A stretch of DNA of 64,000 bases from Caldibacillus thermoamylovorans. Its GTDB lineage: Bacteria; Bacillota; Bacilli; Bacillales; Caldibacillaceae. The notes below the pieces were generated by a model that saw nothing but the letters and a program-made list of their open reading frames with translations, did no database searches and was not told where the DNA came from. Made by a program: the position numbers and the translations under genes. The DNA is taken from the NCBI RefSeq assembly GCF_000751775.1, contig NZ_CCRF01000072.1, forward strand, positions 1-64,000, given 5' to 3'. The first letter of the stretch is position 1. Every line of letters starts with the position of its first letter. Shown here one piece after another: positions 48,866 to 58,640 of this stretch.

Positions 48866-48960
48866 GTTTCCCACCTTAACGGGCAGTAAACCCGCCCCAA
48901 GATTTTCGAGTTTACAAAAAAATAGGTGGGGGTTCAACTTAACCATCAAGACCCAAGTTT
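48866..48960 (+). repeat. Copy E of the dispersed element
   Basis: CCCACCTTAACGGGCAGTAA, CGCCCCAAGATTTTCGAGTT, AGGTGGGGGTTCAACTTAAC, CATCAAGACCCAAGTTTC. The main hairpin is shortened. It is co-oriented with the zinc-binding lipoprotein gene, whose promoter starts 18 bases later. Confidence 0.75.
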
Positions 48961-48977
48961 CTTTTTCAAATTTTTTC

Positions 48978-49006
48978 TTGCATAATGGAAAAAAATAAAT
49001 TATGAT
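48978..49006 (+). promoter_or_regulatory. Sigma-A promoter of the zinc-binding lipoprotein gene
   Basis: TTGCAT, 17 bases, TATGAT. The expected transcript start at about 49013 is followed at once by the first Zur box. Confidence 0.75.
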
Positions 49007-49017
49007 ATTAATATGCT

Positions 49018-49071
49018 AAATCGTAATGAATACGATTTATCTTAGAAACTAAATCGTAATTATTCCGATTT
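49018..49071 (+). promoter_or_regulatory. Two Zur boxes
   Basis: AAATCGTAATGAATACGATTT at 49018-49038 and AAATCGTAATTATTCCGATTT at 49051-49071 (one base over the 20 quoted by convention: core ATCGTAATNATNCGAT in both). They match the Bacillus Zur consensus with one or two changes. Zinc-loaded Zur would block transcription. Confidence 0.92.
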
Positions 49072-49101
49072 ATAAATCACCAATTATTTAAGGAGGAATT
49101 T

Positions 49102-50079
49102 ATGGGTAAAGGAAAATTAGCTATTCTCACACTCACTTTTATTTTTACCGTTATTTTAAATGGTTGTGGACCAGAAAATAAAACAAACTCTGCCGACACA
49201 AAATCAGATGGAAAAATTTCCGTTTACACGACCGTATTCCCGTTGGCTGACTTTACGAAAAAAATTGGCGGTGATTATGTTGATGTTCAATCCATCTATC
49301 CGCCCGGTGTTGATGAACATTCCTATGAACCGACACAAAAAGAAATTATTGACATGGCGAATGGCGATTTATTTTTTGCAATCGGATATAACCTTGAAGG
49401 ATTTGTTAAAAAAGCACAACCGATTTTAAAAGAAGAAGGAGTTAAGGTTGTTCCGGTTGGGGAACAAGTTCATCTGGCAACACATGAAAATGACAACGGG
49501 CATTCAGATCATGCAGAACATTCAGAAGATGAAGAGCATGGACATGATCATGGCGGCGTGGACCCTCATATATGGTTAGACCCAGTTTATTCCATTGAGT
49601 TGGCCAATGCAATTAAAGAGAACTTAATAGAAAAAATGCCCGAACAAAAAGAAACGTTTGAAAAAAACTTCGAATCATTAAAAACTCAGTTGGAACAGTT
49701 AAATAAACAATTTACAGAAGTTGCCAACCAGGCAAAAGTGAAAAAATTTATTGTTTCCCATGCAGCCTACGGATATTGGGAAGAACGCTACGGACTCGAA
49801 CAACTCAATATTTCCGGCATATCTACTTCTCAAGAACCGACGCAAAAGCAATTAATGGCAATAGTCGATGAAGTAAAAGCCAATCAATTGAAATATATTC
49901 TCGTGGAACAAAATGTCCACAATAAACTTGTTGATGTGATTCAATCTGAAACAAATATTTCAACACTACCGATTCATAATTTATCGGTTTTGACTGAAAA
50001 TGATCTGAAAAACGGTGAAGATTATTTCTCATTAATGGAGAAAAACTTGGAAACATTGAAAACAGCATTAAATGAATAG
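49102..50079 (+). CDS. Zinc ABC transporter substrate-binding lipoprotein (ZnuA/AdcA type)
   Basis: A 325-residue metal-binding lipoprotein with signal residues 1-21 and lipobox LNGC (C22). The cluster-9 binding domain has VFPLADFTKKIGGDYV, DEHSYEPTQ and PHIWLDPV with the metal His. A His/Asp/Glu-rich loop (about 130-155, HSDHAEHSEDEEHGHDHGG) is typical of zinc rather than manganese binding. Two Zur boxes precede it. No permease or ATPase gene is adjacent, so partners must be elsewhere. Confidence 0.93.
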   Translation: MGKGKLAILTLTFIFTVILNGCGPENKTNSADTKSDGKISVYTTVFPLADFTKKIGGDYVDVQSIYPPGVDEHSYEPTQKEIIDMANGDLFFAIGYNLEGFVKKAQPILKEEGVKVVPVGEQVHLATHENDNGHSDHAEHSEDEEHGHDHGGVDPHIWLDPVYSIELANAIKENLIEKMPEQKETFEKNFESLKTQLEQLNKQFTEVANQAKVKKFIVSHAAYGYWEERYGLEQLNISGISTSQEPTQKQLMAIVDEVKANQLKYILVEQNVHNKLVDVIQSETNISTLPIHNLSVLTENDLKNGEDYFSLMEKNLETLKTALNE

Positions 50080-50093
50080 TCCAATTAGCACTC

Positions 50094-50137
50094 AAAAAGG
50101 TCCCCGGAGAAATTATTATTCCCGGGAGACCTTTTTA
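50094..50137. terminator. Bidirectional terminator between the zinc lipoprotein gene and menE
   Basis: AAAAAGGTCCCCGG pairs with CCGGGAGACCTTTTT. It overlaps the last codons of menE. Confidence 0.88.
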
Positions 50138-51618
50138 TTGTTAAGCTTTTCTTTTAACACTCTGCGAAGGACTTTATTCGCTGCGTTTTTCGGTATTTCA
50201 TCCAATTCAATCCACCGCTTTGGAACTTTATACTTTGCTAATTTTTTTACACAAAATTCCTCCAACTCGATATTTGTCACTTGACAGCCATCTTTTGCGA
50301 CAAAAAATGCCACCGGAATTTGTCCCCAAAAAGAATCTTCCATTCCGACCACACTGACCTCTTTTATGGCAGGATGTCTATGAATCACGTTCTCAATTTC
50401 AGAAGGATAAATATTTTCGCCACCGGAAATAATTAAATCCGAACGTCGATCTAAAACAAACAAAAATCCTTCTTCATCCAAATAACCGATATCCCCGGTA
50501 TGAAACCAACCATCTTTTGTAAAACTTGTTTGATTCGCTTCATTTCGATTAAAATATCCCTTTGTCACATTCGGGCCTTTGACAACAATTTCCCCTACTT
50601 GATTAGGCGAGGCAATTTCGCCATCTTTTTCAATGCGAATATCACTAAAAAATAATGGCTTACCGGCAGAACCAAGTTTTCTAATACTATCTTCCGGTGC
50701 CAACGTAACAATTTGTGAGGAGGTTTCCGTTAATCCATAGGTCTGAAAAACGGGAATATTTTTCTGATTACATGTTTCTAAAAGGCTCAACGGAACCGGT
50801 CCCCCACCGGTCAACATACAACGAAATGAAGGATGATAATTTCGGCTGCCAAGTTGCTGAATCATTCGTTGGAGCATAGTGCTTACCACTGACATGATTG
50901 TTGCTTTTCCGTCAACTAATGCTTGATTAATTTTTTCCTCCTCAAATTTTTCAAACAATACAATCGGAATCCCGTATAAAACACTTCGAATTAAAGTGGA
51001 AAAACCGCTAATATGGAAAAGCGGTACAGCAGTCAACCAGGCATCGTTTTCCTGTAAACCTAAATTCAATGCAGAGCCAATTGCACTTGACCAATGATTC
51101 CCGTAAGTTTGCAAAACCCCTTTAGGTTTGCCTGTTGTTCCCGATGTATACATAATGGTGCAAACCTCATCAAACGGAAAATCAGCCACTTCTTCAAAGG
51201 ACATCCTTCCATAATGATGAAATTTTTCAATCCATAGTATCGGCTTAGAACAAAATGATTCTATTGCTGAACATTGGTCCGTGAAATCCGCTTCACTAAT
51301 TAAATATTGTGCACGACTGTCTGTAATTTGAAAAATCAGTTCATTCGCTTGAAGCCGACCGTTTAATAAAACGGCCGGACAACCAAGCAATTGTAAAGCA
51401 TGAAGAATAACGACCATATCTAGATGATTCTTTAGTAAAACCGCAACATGGTCACCTTTTTGCACTCCGGCACTATGGATTTTTTCCGCTGCTTCTTTTG
51501 CCTTTTCGTACAACGCTTGAAAAGTTATTTCTTGACCATTGAAATGGACAGCAACTCGGTTCGGAGTTAAATATGCCCGTTTCCGTAACCAGTTCGGAAT
51601 TGTTTGAAAACCTGTCAT
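50116..51618 (-). CDS. menE: o-Succinylbenzoate-CoA ligase
   Basis: A 500-residue ANL-superfamily enzyme that activates o-succinylbenzoate in menaquinone synthesis. The AMP-binding motif is TIMYTSGTTGKPKGV, then GLTETSSQIV, WFHTGDIGYLDEEGF and the late catalytic lysine in AANKVLRRVLK. Slightly longer than the 486 residues I recall for B. subtilis. GTGG lies before the ATG. It is 77 bases downstream of menB. Confidence 0.93.
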   Translation of the reverse strand: MTGFQTIPNWLRKRAYLTPNRVAVHFNGQEITFQALYEKAKEAAEKIHSAGVQKGDHVAVLLKNHLDMVVILHALQLLGCPAVLLNGRLQANELIFQITDSRAQYLISEADFTDQCSAIESFCSKPILWIEKFHHYGRMSFEEVADFPFDEVCTIMYTSGTTGKPKGVLQTYGNHWSSAIGSALNLGLQENDAWLTAVPLFHISGFSTLIRSVLYGIPIVLFEKFEEEKINQALVDGKATIMSVVSTMLQRMIQQLGSRNYHPSFRCMLTGGGPVPLSLLETCNQKNIPVFQTYGLTETSSQIVTLAPEDSIRKLGSAGKPLFFSDIRIEKDGEIASPNQVGEIVVKGPNVTKGYFNRNEANQTSFTKDGWFHTGDIGYLDEEGFLFVLDRRSDLIISGGENIYPSEIENVIHRHPAIKEVSVVGMEDSFWGQIPVAFFVAKDGCQVTNIELEEFCVKKLAKYKVPKRWIELDEIPKNAANKVLRRVLKEKLNNKKVSRE

Positions 51619-51660
51619 TTTTCCACCTGACTTTACTTTAATGCTTAAGAATGAAAATTA

Positions 51661-51682
51661 AAGGGGCTCAGTTCAGCCCCTT
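51661..51682 (-). terminator. Small hairpin between menB and menE
   Basis: AAGGGGCT-GAACTG-AGCCCCTT, followed by TAATTTT on the minus strand. It is a weak terminator or attenuator that could lower menE expression. Confidence 0.5.
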
Positions 51683-51695
51683 GTCTACTTGAGTT

Positions 51696-52514
51696 TTACG
51701 GAAATCTCGGGAATTGATCAAAATCCGGTTTCCGTTTTTCTTTGAAGGCATCCCGACCTTCTTTTGCCTCATCCGTTGTGTAAAATAATAATGTTGCGTC
51801 CCCTGCCAACTGTTGAATACCTGCCAACCCGTCAGAATCAGCGTTAAAGGCAGCTTTTAAGAAACGGATAGCTGTCGGACTCTTTTCTAAAATTTCTTCA
51901 CACCATTTCACAGTTTCGTCTTCCAACAGTTCTAACGGTACTACTGTATTGACAAGTCCCATTTCCAGTGCTTCCTGTGCATTATATTGGCGGCATAAAT
52001 ACCAAATTTCCCGCGCTTTTTTATGACCGACAATTCGGGCCAAATAACCGGCACCATATCCGCCGTCAAAACTGCCGACTTTCGGACCGGTTTGTCCAAA
52101 AATGGCATTGTCTGCAGCAATCGTTAAATCACAGACAATATGTAATACATGTCCGCCACCAATGGCATACCCGGCTACCATTGCAATTACCGGCTTTGGA
52201 ATTACACGGATTAGCCGTTGCAAATCCAAAACATTCAGGCGTGGAATATTATCTTCACCGACATATCCTCCATCCCCACGGACCTTTTGATCACCGCCGG
52301 AACAGAATGCTTTATCGCCGGCACCGGTTAAAATAATCACCCCGATTTTCGAATCATCACGGGCATAACTGAATGCGTCAATCATTTCTGTAACAGTTTT
52401 TGGTCGGAAAGCATTTCGAACTTCCGGACGATTGATCGTAATTTTGGCAATGCCATTATAGGTTTCATAAATAATATCTTCATATTCCCGTTCACGAATC
52501 CATTCTCTCGCCAT
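51696..52514 (-). CDS. menB: 1,4-Dihydroxy-2-naphthoyl-CoA synthase
   Basis: A 272-residue crotonase-fold enzyme that closes the second ring in menaquinone synthesis. [14 protein letters not shown] and [20 protein letters not shown] form the oxyanion and active-site region, and [15 protein letters not shown] is specific for MenB. AAGGAGG precedes the ATG. It should be the last-but-one gene of a menFDHBE operon, but no men gene lies upstream here. Confidence 0.96.
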   Translation of the reverse strand: MAREWIREREYEDIIYETYNGIAKITINRPEVRNAFRPKTVTEMIDAFSYARDDSKIGVIILTGAGDKAFCSGGDQKVRGDGGYVGEDNIPRLNVLDLQRLIRVIPKPVIAMVAGYAIGGGHVLHIVCDLTIAADNAIFGQTGPKVGSFDGGYGAGYLARIVGHKKAREIWYLCRQYNAQEALEMGLVNTVVPLELLEDETVKWCEEILEKSPTAIRFLKAAFNADSDGLAGIQQLAGDATLLFYTTDEAKEGRDAFKEKRKPDFDQFPRFP

Positions 52515-53014
52515 TATAATCCTCCTTCTTTAACTGTATTCACGAAAATTTATTGGATATTTTAACAAAATGTCCATATTTATTTTACCAAACTTATCCC
52601 ATTTTTCCACGGGATTAACCCGGGGAAGAGCAAAATTTGATTTCCATCTTATTTTTTCATTTTTATGAGGGATATTTCTTGAACTTTTATCCTTTTATTA
52701 AAATTGCACGTTTTTACTATACTGATCCCGGTTTTCTACGTGATTTGCTTTTAGAATCTATCTCTTAAATTTGATACTTCCATTTAATATTGTGAGTTTA
52801 TGATCATTCTATTTCCCCGGAAACTTTTTTCGATTATCTGCTAAAGTCCGATGTTCTGATGTTCTTTACCGGATAATCTTATTTCCAACAATTACATACA
52901 GATTCGCTGAAAAAACTTGTCTATTTAATTGACACAATTGTACCGAATCCATAAACTGAAGATAGGGATGTTCACAAGTTTTTCAAAAATATTTCTTTTA
53001 GAGGAGAGAGTTTT
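52515..53014. other. 500-base gene-free gap between menB and menA
   Basis: AT-rich DNA with no open frame longer than about 40 codons and no repeat family that I recognise. In the related gene order that I remember, menF, menD and menH would be here. I could not identify any remnant of them by eye. The region must carry the promoters of both divergent genes (TTGACA at about 52931 on the plus strand). Confidence 0.6.
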
Positions 53015-53950
53015 ATGCAACCTAGGATTCAGTCAAATCAGGCAAACTTGAATCCTAATAAAAAGGAATGGCAAGTATGGTGGCAGCTGACGAGACCGCA
53101 TACATTAACCGCATCATTTGTGCCCGTCATTTTAGGAACGGTGATCGCCTATGAAATAACGCCAATCAAATTCGATCTGTTTCTTGCCATGCTAATTGCC
53201 AGTTTATTAATTCAAGCCGCTACAAATATGTTTAATGAATACTATGATTATAAAAGAGGGTTGGATAACGAAAAGTCCGTGGGAATTGGCGGTACCATTG
53301 TTCGTGAAGGAGTTCACCCAAAAGTAATTTTAAATCTTGCCATTACTTTAATTGCCCTGTCTGTTTTATTAGGGGTCTATATTTCCATGAACAGCAGTTG
53401 GTGGGTAGCACTCGTCGGGTCGGTATCCATTCTTATCGGTTATTTATATACCGGCGGACCTTTACCAATCTCATCAACACCCTTTGGCGAGTTGTTGTCA
53501 GGTTTATTTATGGGAATAAATATCATCTTGATTTCATTTTATATCCAAACGGGGACAATCACTGCAACAAGTATTCTTGTCTCTATCCCGACTACGATTT
53601 TAATTGGGGCTATTAATCTATCGAATAATATTCGTGATCTGAACGGAGACAAAGAACATGGTCGAAAAACCTTGCCGATTCTGGTCGGACGGGAAAATGC
53701 CATCAAAATACTGGCAGTTGCTTTTCTTATTTCTTATTTATGGATTCTTGCACTAATTTTATTTGCAGATTTATCTCCATGGTTACTTGTTGTCTTTCTC
53801 AGTTCACCAAAAGCTTATCAGGCAGTAAAAAAATTTATTGGAAAGACGATTCCCATTGAAATGATGCCGGCAATGAAAGCAACCGCCCAAACCAATACCT
53901 ATTTCGGATTCTTACTTTCAATTGGGTTTATTATTTCATATCTTTTTTAA
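53015..53950 (+). CDS. menA: 1,4-Dihydroxy-2-naphthoate polyprenyltransferase
   Basis: A 311-residue UbiA-family membrane enzyme that attaches the isoprenoid tail to make demethylmenaquinone. The two Asp-rich motifs are NMFNEYYDYKRGLD and DLNGDKEHGRKTL; about eight hydrophobic segments are seen. GAGGAGAG lies 6 bases before the ATG. It is divergent from menB. Confidence 0.95.
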   Translation: MQPRIQSNQANLNPNKKEWQVWWQLTRPHTLTASFVPVILGTVIAYEITPIKFDLFLAMLIASLLIQAATNMFNEYYDYKRGLDNEKSVGIGGTIVREGVHPKVILNLAITLIALSVLLGVYISMNSSWWVALVGSVSILIGYLYTGGPLPISSTPFGELLSGLFMGINIILISFYIQTGTITATSILVSIPTTILIGAINLSNNIRDLNGDKEHGRKTLPILVGRENAIKILAVAFLISYLWILALILFADLSPWLLVVFLSSPKAYQAVKKFIGKTIPIEMMPAMKATAQTNTYFGFLLSIGFIISYLF

Positions 53951-53976
53951 AACAATGGTTTATTCATATGCCCATC

Positions 53977-54036
53977 CAATTGGTTCAACTAACCATCAGT
54001 GGGGAAGAAAACCCCCACTGATGGAGTTTCACTTAC
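53977..54036 (+). repeat. Copy F of the dispersed element (hairpin half)
   Basis: AATTGGTTCAACTAACCATC, then the stem CCATCAGTGGGG/CCCCACTGATGG at 53993-54024, then AGTTTCACTTA. It lies between the convergent menA and the dehydrogenase gene and overlaps the end of the latter, and may terminate both. Confidence 0.8.
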
Positions 54037-55117
54037 TTTTGTTCTCCGTTACCATCTGAGTCAATATTTCTATCAATCGATCTCCTGTTTCAGTTGTAAG
54101 AGATTTCCCACCTAAATCCCTCGTTAAGTACCTTCCTTCTTTTAATAGGACTCTTATGGATTCAATAATATAATCTTTCCAATTACCTTCATGAAAATAT
54201 TCCATCATTTGAGCAACAGACCAAATTGCGGCAAGCGGGTTCGCAATACCTTTCCCGGCAATATCAGGTGCGGAACCGTGAATGGGTTCGAACATTGGTG
54301 GAAATTGCCTTTCCGGATTAATATTTGCACCAGCAGCAAGACCAAGCCCTCCAGTAATGGCAGCACCCAAATCTGTAAGAATATCGCCAAACAAATTGGT
54401 CGTTACAACAATTTCAAATCTTTCAGGTTCCTTTATAAAATACATACTCGCGGCATCAACTAAATACGAGTACGTTTTTACGTCCGGATATTCCTGACTA
54501 ATTTCATTGAACACTTGATCCCAAAATACCATTGAATAATTCAATGCATTTCCCTTACTGATACTCGTCAACGATTTTTTTTGGCGTCGTGCTTCTTCAA
54601 AAGCATAACGAATAATTCGTTCCGTGCCCTTTCGAGAAAAAACACTGGTTTGCAACACAACTTCTTCCGGGGTTCCTTTATTCATCCATTCACCAACGCC
54701 GGCATACTCACCTTCACTATTCTCTCTAATAACAAGAAAGTCAATATCTTCTTCACTTTTATCCTTTAATGGTGTTAATGATTGATTTAATAACGTTATC
54801 TCCCTTAAGTTGACATACTGATCAAATCCTTTTCGAATTTTTAACAACAAGTCCCATAATGACACATGGTCCGGGACGCTCGGATGACCCACTGCACCAA
54901 GATAAATTGCATCAAAATCTTTTAATTGTTCCAAACCATTATCGTCCATCATTTTTCCGTTCTTAACATAGTAATCACAGCCCCAAGGGAACTCTTCAAA
55001 TTCAAAAAATAAGTTATTATCGATTTTATCAATTGTTTTTAATACTTTTACACCCTCCTGAAGAACTTCTTTTCCAATACCATCACCAGGTATTAAAGCT
55101 ATTTTCAAACGTTTCAT
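54029..55117 (-). CDS. D-malate/tartrate dehydrogenase-like beta-decarboxylating enzyme
   Basis: A 362-residue member of the isopropylmalate/isocitrate dehydrogenase family, closest by eye to D-malate (tartrate) dehydrogenases such as YcsA/DmlA. Seen are IPGDGIGKEV, LREITLLNQ (substrate arginine), RENSEGEYAGVG, the metal-binding NLFGDILTDLGA, and EPIHGSAPDIAGKGIANP for NAD. LeuB is the main alternative, but the RENSEGEYAG form favours D-malate/tartrate. AAGGTGG precedes the ATG. It is last in the catabolic run. Confidence 0.82.
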   Translation of the reverse strand: MKRLKIALIPGDGIGKEVLQEGVKVLKTIDKIDNNLFFEFEEFPWGCDYYVKNGKMMDDNGLEQLKDFDAIYLGAVGHPSVPDHVSLWDLLLKIRKGFDQYVNLREITLLNQSLTPLKDKSEEDIDFLVIRENSEGEYAGVGEWMNKGTPEEVVLQTSVFSRKGTERIIRYAFEEARRQKKSLTSISKGNALNYSMVFWDQVFNEISQEYPDVKTYSYLVDAASMYFIKEPERFEIVVTTNLFGDILTDLGAAITGGLGLAAGANINPERQFPPMFEPIHGSAPDIAGKGIANPLAAIWSVAQMMEYFHEGNWKDYIIESIRVLLKEGRYLTRDLGGKSLTTETGDRLIEILTQMVTENKSK

Positions 55118-55206
55118 TATAAACCCACCTTGCGAGTTAATATTCGATTTTCTTTCAGTTGCAATGATATTCGGGAAAACTTAAGTATCATTAATTTCGA
55201 ACCGGA

Positions 55207-56199
55207 TTATCCAAACAATTGGTTATAATTAACCATTGTAGACGGTTTTTCCCCTTTTATCGTTTTTATTAAATTTTCCGCAATAATTTCTGAAGTCTTC
55301 CTTGCAGCTTCAACACTTATTCCCCCCATATGAGGAGTCATAATTACTTCATCCAATTCAAAAAATGGGTGATTTTTATTCGGGGGCTCTTCAGAAAATA
55401 CATCAATTCCCGCTCGAAAGATTTTTTTCTCTTTTAGTGCTTCATATAAATCGATTTCATTTATGATTCCGCCTCTTGCTGTATTAATAAGTACAGCAGT
55501 TGGCTTCATCATATGGAAAAATTCCTTGTTTATCATGTTCCTCGTATCGTTGGTTAATGGAATATGCAAGCTAACAATATCGCTTTCTTTAAATACTTCA
55601 TGAATTGATGTTGTTAGTTTCAAATCCAAAGATTTTGCTATTTCCATCTTTTTTTGGTTCATTTCACGGACATAGGCAATCACTTCCATATCAAAACCAA
55701 CACGCATAATTTTCGCAACTTTTTGGGCAATGGTACCGAAACCAACTAATCCAAGTGTTTTTCCCTTCACTTCATAAGTAAATTGACCATCACGGAAATT
55801 GAAATTCCCTTTTTTAGTTTCTTGATGAAATTGAATGAGATTTTTCATTGTTGCCAAAATTAAACATACCGTATGTTCAGCAGTTGCCTGACTATTTAAT
55901 TTAGGTGCATGTAGTACAGGAATACCTTTTTTCGTCGCATAGTCCACATCAATATTATCTAAACCAACACCTGCCCCTGAGATTGCCTTAACATTTTTAC
56001 ACGCATCAATGATTGCTCGGGTAATTTTTGCAGGCGCGCGCAAGATGATTCCATCAACATCCTCATTGTCATGTAAAAACCGAATAATTTCCTGTTCATT
56101 AAATGTAACAAATTTCGTTACTTTGGCACTCCTTTTTAAAATTTCTTCACCATGAACATGATACATGGGCAGAATTTGGAGAATATGGATTTCACACAT
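55207..56199 (-). CDS. NAD-dependent D-2-hydroxyacid dehydrogenase
   Basis: A 330-residue protein of the 3-phosphoglycerate/D-lactate dehydrogenase superfamily without the ACT domain of SerA. The NAD site is GLVGFGTIAQKVAKI. Catalytic residues: Arg in NTARGGIINEIDL, Glu in FSEEPP, His in MTPHMGGIS. The substrate is unknown; it may reduce a 2-oxo acid made by the neighbours. GGGAGG lies 6 bases before the ATG. Confidence 0.85.
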   Translation of the reverse strand: MCEIHILQILPMYHVHGEEILKRSAKVTKFVTFNEQEIIRFLHDNEDVDGIILRAPAKITRAIIDACKNVKAISGAGVGLDNIDVDYATKKGIPVLHAPKLNSQATAEHTVCLILATMKNLIQFHQETKKGNFNFRDGQFTYEVKGKTLGLVGFGTIAQKVAKIMRVGFDMEVIAYVREMNQKKMEIAKSLDLKLTTSIHEVFKESDIVSLHIPLTNDTRNMINKEFFHMMKPTAVLINTARGGIINEIDLYEALKEKKIFRAGIDVFSEEPPNKNHPFFELDEVIMTPHMGGISVEAARKTSEIIAENLIKTIKGEKPSTMVNYNQLFG

Positions 56200-56262
56200 A
56201 GAAAACCTCCCGTAAATTTATTGGAGCTTATAAACAATGGAATTTCCGGCAATCTTATTATA

Positions 56263-57450
56263 TTAATATAATGATTCTACAACAGTTGTAATTCCTTGCC
56301 CTCCACCAATGCAAAGTGTGACTAGACCGTACTTTTCTCCTCTTCTCTCCATTTCATACAGCAATTTTGTCATTAAAATCGCACCTGTAGCACCTATCGG
56401 GTGTCCGAGTGCAATCGCTCCACCGTTAACATTGACTTTATCCACGTTCAAATCCAGTTCTTTGATGACGGCTAAAGCTTGGGCTGCGAATGCCTCATTT
56501 AATTCGATTAAACCGATATCTGCCAAAGTTAACCCACATTGTTTTAAGGCTTTCCTTGTCGATTCAACAGGTCCGATTCCCATGATTTCCGGGGATACCC
56601 CACTTACGGCTTGTGCAATGATTTTTGCCTTAGGTTTCAGTCCATATTGCTTCACTTTTTCTCCACTCATCATTAAAATTGCAGCCGCACCATCATTTCT
56701 TCCGCTTGAGTTTCCTGCCGTTACCGAACCGTCTTGTTTAAACACTGCGGGAAGCTGTCTTAATTTTTCTGTTGATGTTAATCTGGGGTGTTCATCAACT
56801 TCAAACAATATTGTATTTTTTCTATTCTTTATTTCAAAAGGTACAATTTCATCTTTAAATCGTCCCTCTTTAATTGCCCGGTCGGCTAAAATTTGGCTGC
56901 GATGGGCAAATTCATCTTGCTCGTCACGGGAAATACGATATTTTTCCGCTAAGTTTTCTGCAGTAAGTCCCATTGTTAAGTTTCCATATTTCTCCCTTGG
57001 TTGTGAACAAGGCTGACTTTCTGTATTTGGATCAAGTAATTCACCGTTTCCGGCACGGTACCCAAATCTGGCATGACGCAAATAATAAGGTGCAGTACTC
57101 ATACTTTCCGCTCCACCGGCAATAATCACATGAGATAAACCGAGCATGATTTGCATATGTGCATTATTAATGGCTTGCAGTCCTGAACCGCATTGACGGT
57201 GAACAGTATACCCGGTCACGGTGACAGGCAACTCCGCACGTAATGCAGCTAACCGAGCTAAGTTCGATGTGTCGGCACTTTGTTTTGCTTGACCTAAGAT
57301 GACCTCGTCCACTTCCACCTCTTTTCCATATCGATATAAAACCTCTCGAATAACCTTCTCAGCAAGTAAATCGACGGTTACATCTTTCAATGTACCCCCA
57401 AGTTTTCCAATTGCAGTACGAACAGAACCAATGATATACGAATCTACCAT
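56263..57450 (-). CDS. Acetyl-CoA C-acetyltransferase (thiolase)
   Basis: A 395-residue thiolase that splits acetoacetyl-CoA into two acetyl-CoA. The nucleophile is C87 in HRQCGSGLQA. GNSSGRNDGAAA, NEAFAAQ, GGAIALGHPIGATGA (catalytic His) and LCIGGGQGI (catalytic Cys) are intact. It starts 5 bases after the acyl-CoA dehydrogenase stop, so both belong to one operon. Confidence 0.94.
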   Translation of the reverse strand: MVDSYIIGSVRTAIGKLGGTLKDVTVDLLAEKVIREVLYRYGKEVEVDEVILGQAKQSADTSNLARLAALRAELPVTVTGYTVHRQCGSGLQAINNAHMQIMLGLSHVIIAGGAESMSTAPYYLRHARFGYRAGNGELLDPNTESQPCSQPREKYGNLTMGLTAENLAEKYRISRDEQDEFAHRSQILADRAIKEGRFKDEIVPFEIKNRKNTILFEVDEHPRLTSTEKLRQLPAVFKQDGSVTAGNSSGRNDGAAAILMMSGEKVKQYGLKPKAKIIAQAVSGVSPEIMGIGPVESTRKALKQCGLTLADIGLIELNEAFAAQALAVIKELDLNVDKVNVNGGAIALGHPIGATGAILMTKLLYEMERRGEKYGLVTLCIGGGQGITTVVESLY

Positions 57451-57455
57451 TTCCT

Positions 57456-58613
57456 TTACCCCCGTCTTCTAAACTCTCTTAATAATTCATTGGCAATGAT
57501 GTTGCGCTGAATTTCTGAGGTACCTTCATATATTTTTGTGATGCGGGCATCTCTGTAATATCTTTCAATTGGATAATCTTTCATATAGCCGATTCCGCCA
57601 TGAATTTGTACGGCCAAATCCGCCACTTTATTATAGACTTCCGATCCATACAGTTTTGCAATGGCCGCTTCTTTTACCACCCGTTGTTTTTGGTCAGTCA
57701 TCCAAGCCACCCGGTACGTCATCGACCTTAACACTTCAATCATCATACTGATTTCCGCTAACATATGTTGAACGGCCTGAATTTCAATAATTGGTTTTCC
57801 AAACTGTTTTCGCTCATTTGCATAAGAAAGGCAATATTCCAATAGTTTTTCACAGGAACCGAGGTTTCTTGCAGCAAGACCGGCACGACCGTTTGCCAAT
57901 ATTTTTAATGCATTCACATACCCTTGCCCTTCTTCTCCAAGAACATTTTCGACCGGAACTTCCATATTTTCAAAAAATAACTCTGCTGAATGAGAGCCTC
58001 TTAAGCCCATTTTTCTTTCCACATTGCCTAATACAAATCCAGGAAAATCTTTTTCAACAATAAAAGAGGTAATTCCTTTTGCCCCTTTAGCCGGATCAGT
58101 GACAGCCATAACCGTAAAAACATCCGCCTCAACTGCATTGGTAATATAATGTTTTGAACCGTTGATAATATATTTATCTCCTTGTTTTACTGCTGTCGTT
58201 TTCAGGTTGGCAGCATTTGAGCCTGCTTCCGGTTCAGTTAATGCAAATGCACCGATCCATTCCCCCGATGCCATCTTCGGTAAATATTTCTGCTTTTGTT
58301 CCTCTGTCCCGAGCTCAACAATCCCGACAGTACCAATTCCCGTATGGGCACCAATTAATGTTGTGTATCCATTATGTGTTTTTCCCAATTCTTCATAAAT
58401 TGCACATTTTCCAACCATATCAAGGCCTAAACCGCCGTACTCTTCAGGAATACTAAGGCCAAAAAGCCCCATTTCTTTTGATTGATTAACGATATCTGCA
58501 GGAATTTCATCATTTTCTTCAATTTCCATCGCTCTCGGATCTACTATTTCTTTAACAAATTTACGAATATTCTCTCTTAAAAATTCAATTTCTTCAGGTA
58601 ATTGGAAATCCAT
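57456..58613 (-). CDS. Short-chain acyl-CoA dehydrogenase
   Basis: A 385-residue FAD enzyme that introduces the alpha-beta double bond of acyl-Co[16 protein letters not shown] binds flavin, and the catalytic Glu is in [15 protein letters not shown], the pattern of butyryl-CoA type dehydrogenases. Glutaryl-CoA dehydrogenases differ at this motif. A GGGAGG site lies upstream. It needs an electron-transfer flavoprotein, not present in the window. Confidence 0.93.
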   Translation of the reverse strand: MDFQLPEEIEFLRENIRKFVKEIVDPRAMEIEENDEIPADIVNQSKEMGLFGLSIPEEYGGLGLDMVGKCAIYEELGKTHNGYTTLIGAHTGIGTVGIVELGTEEQKQKYLPKMASGEWIGAFALTEPEAGSNAANLKTTAVKQGDKYIINGSKHYITNAVEADVFTVMAVTDPAKGAKGITSFIVEKDFPGFVLGNVERKMGLRGSHSAELFFENMEVPVENVLGEEGQGYVNALKILANGRAGLAARNLGSCEKLLEYCLSYANERKQFGKPIIEIQAVQHMLAEISMMIEVLRSMTYRVAWMTDQKQRVVKEAAIAKLYGSEVYNKVADLAVQIHGGIGYMKDYPIERYYRDARITKIYEGTSEIQRNIIANELLREFRRRG

Positions 58614-58640
58614 GTGTTTTCTCCTCCCGTAAAAAAATAT

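Noticed and set aside
56309-57016. 235-codon plus-strand ORF inside the thiolase gene
   Set aside because: It lies entirely antisense to an intact thiolase with conserved catalytic residues; the long frame reflects codon bias.
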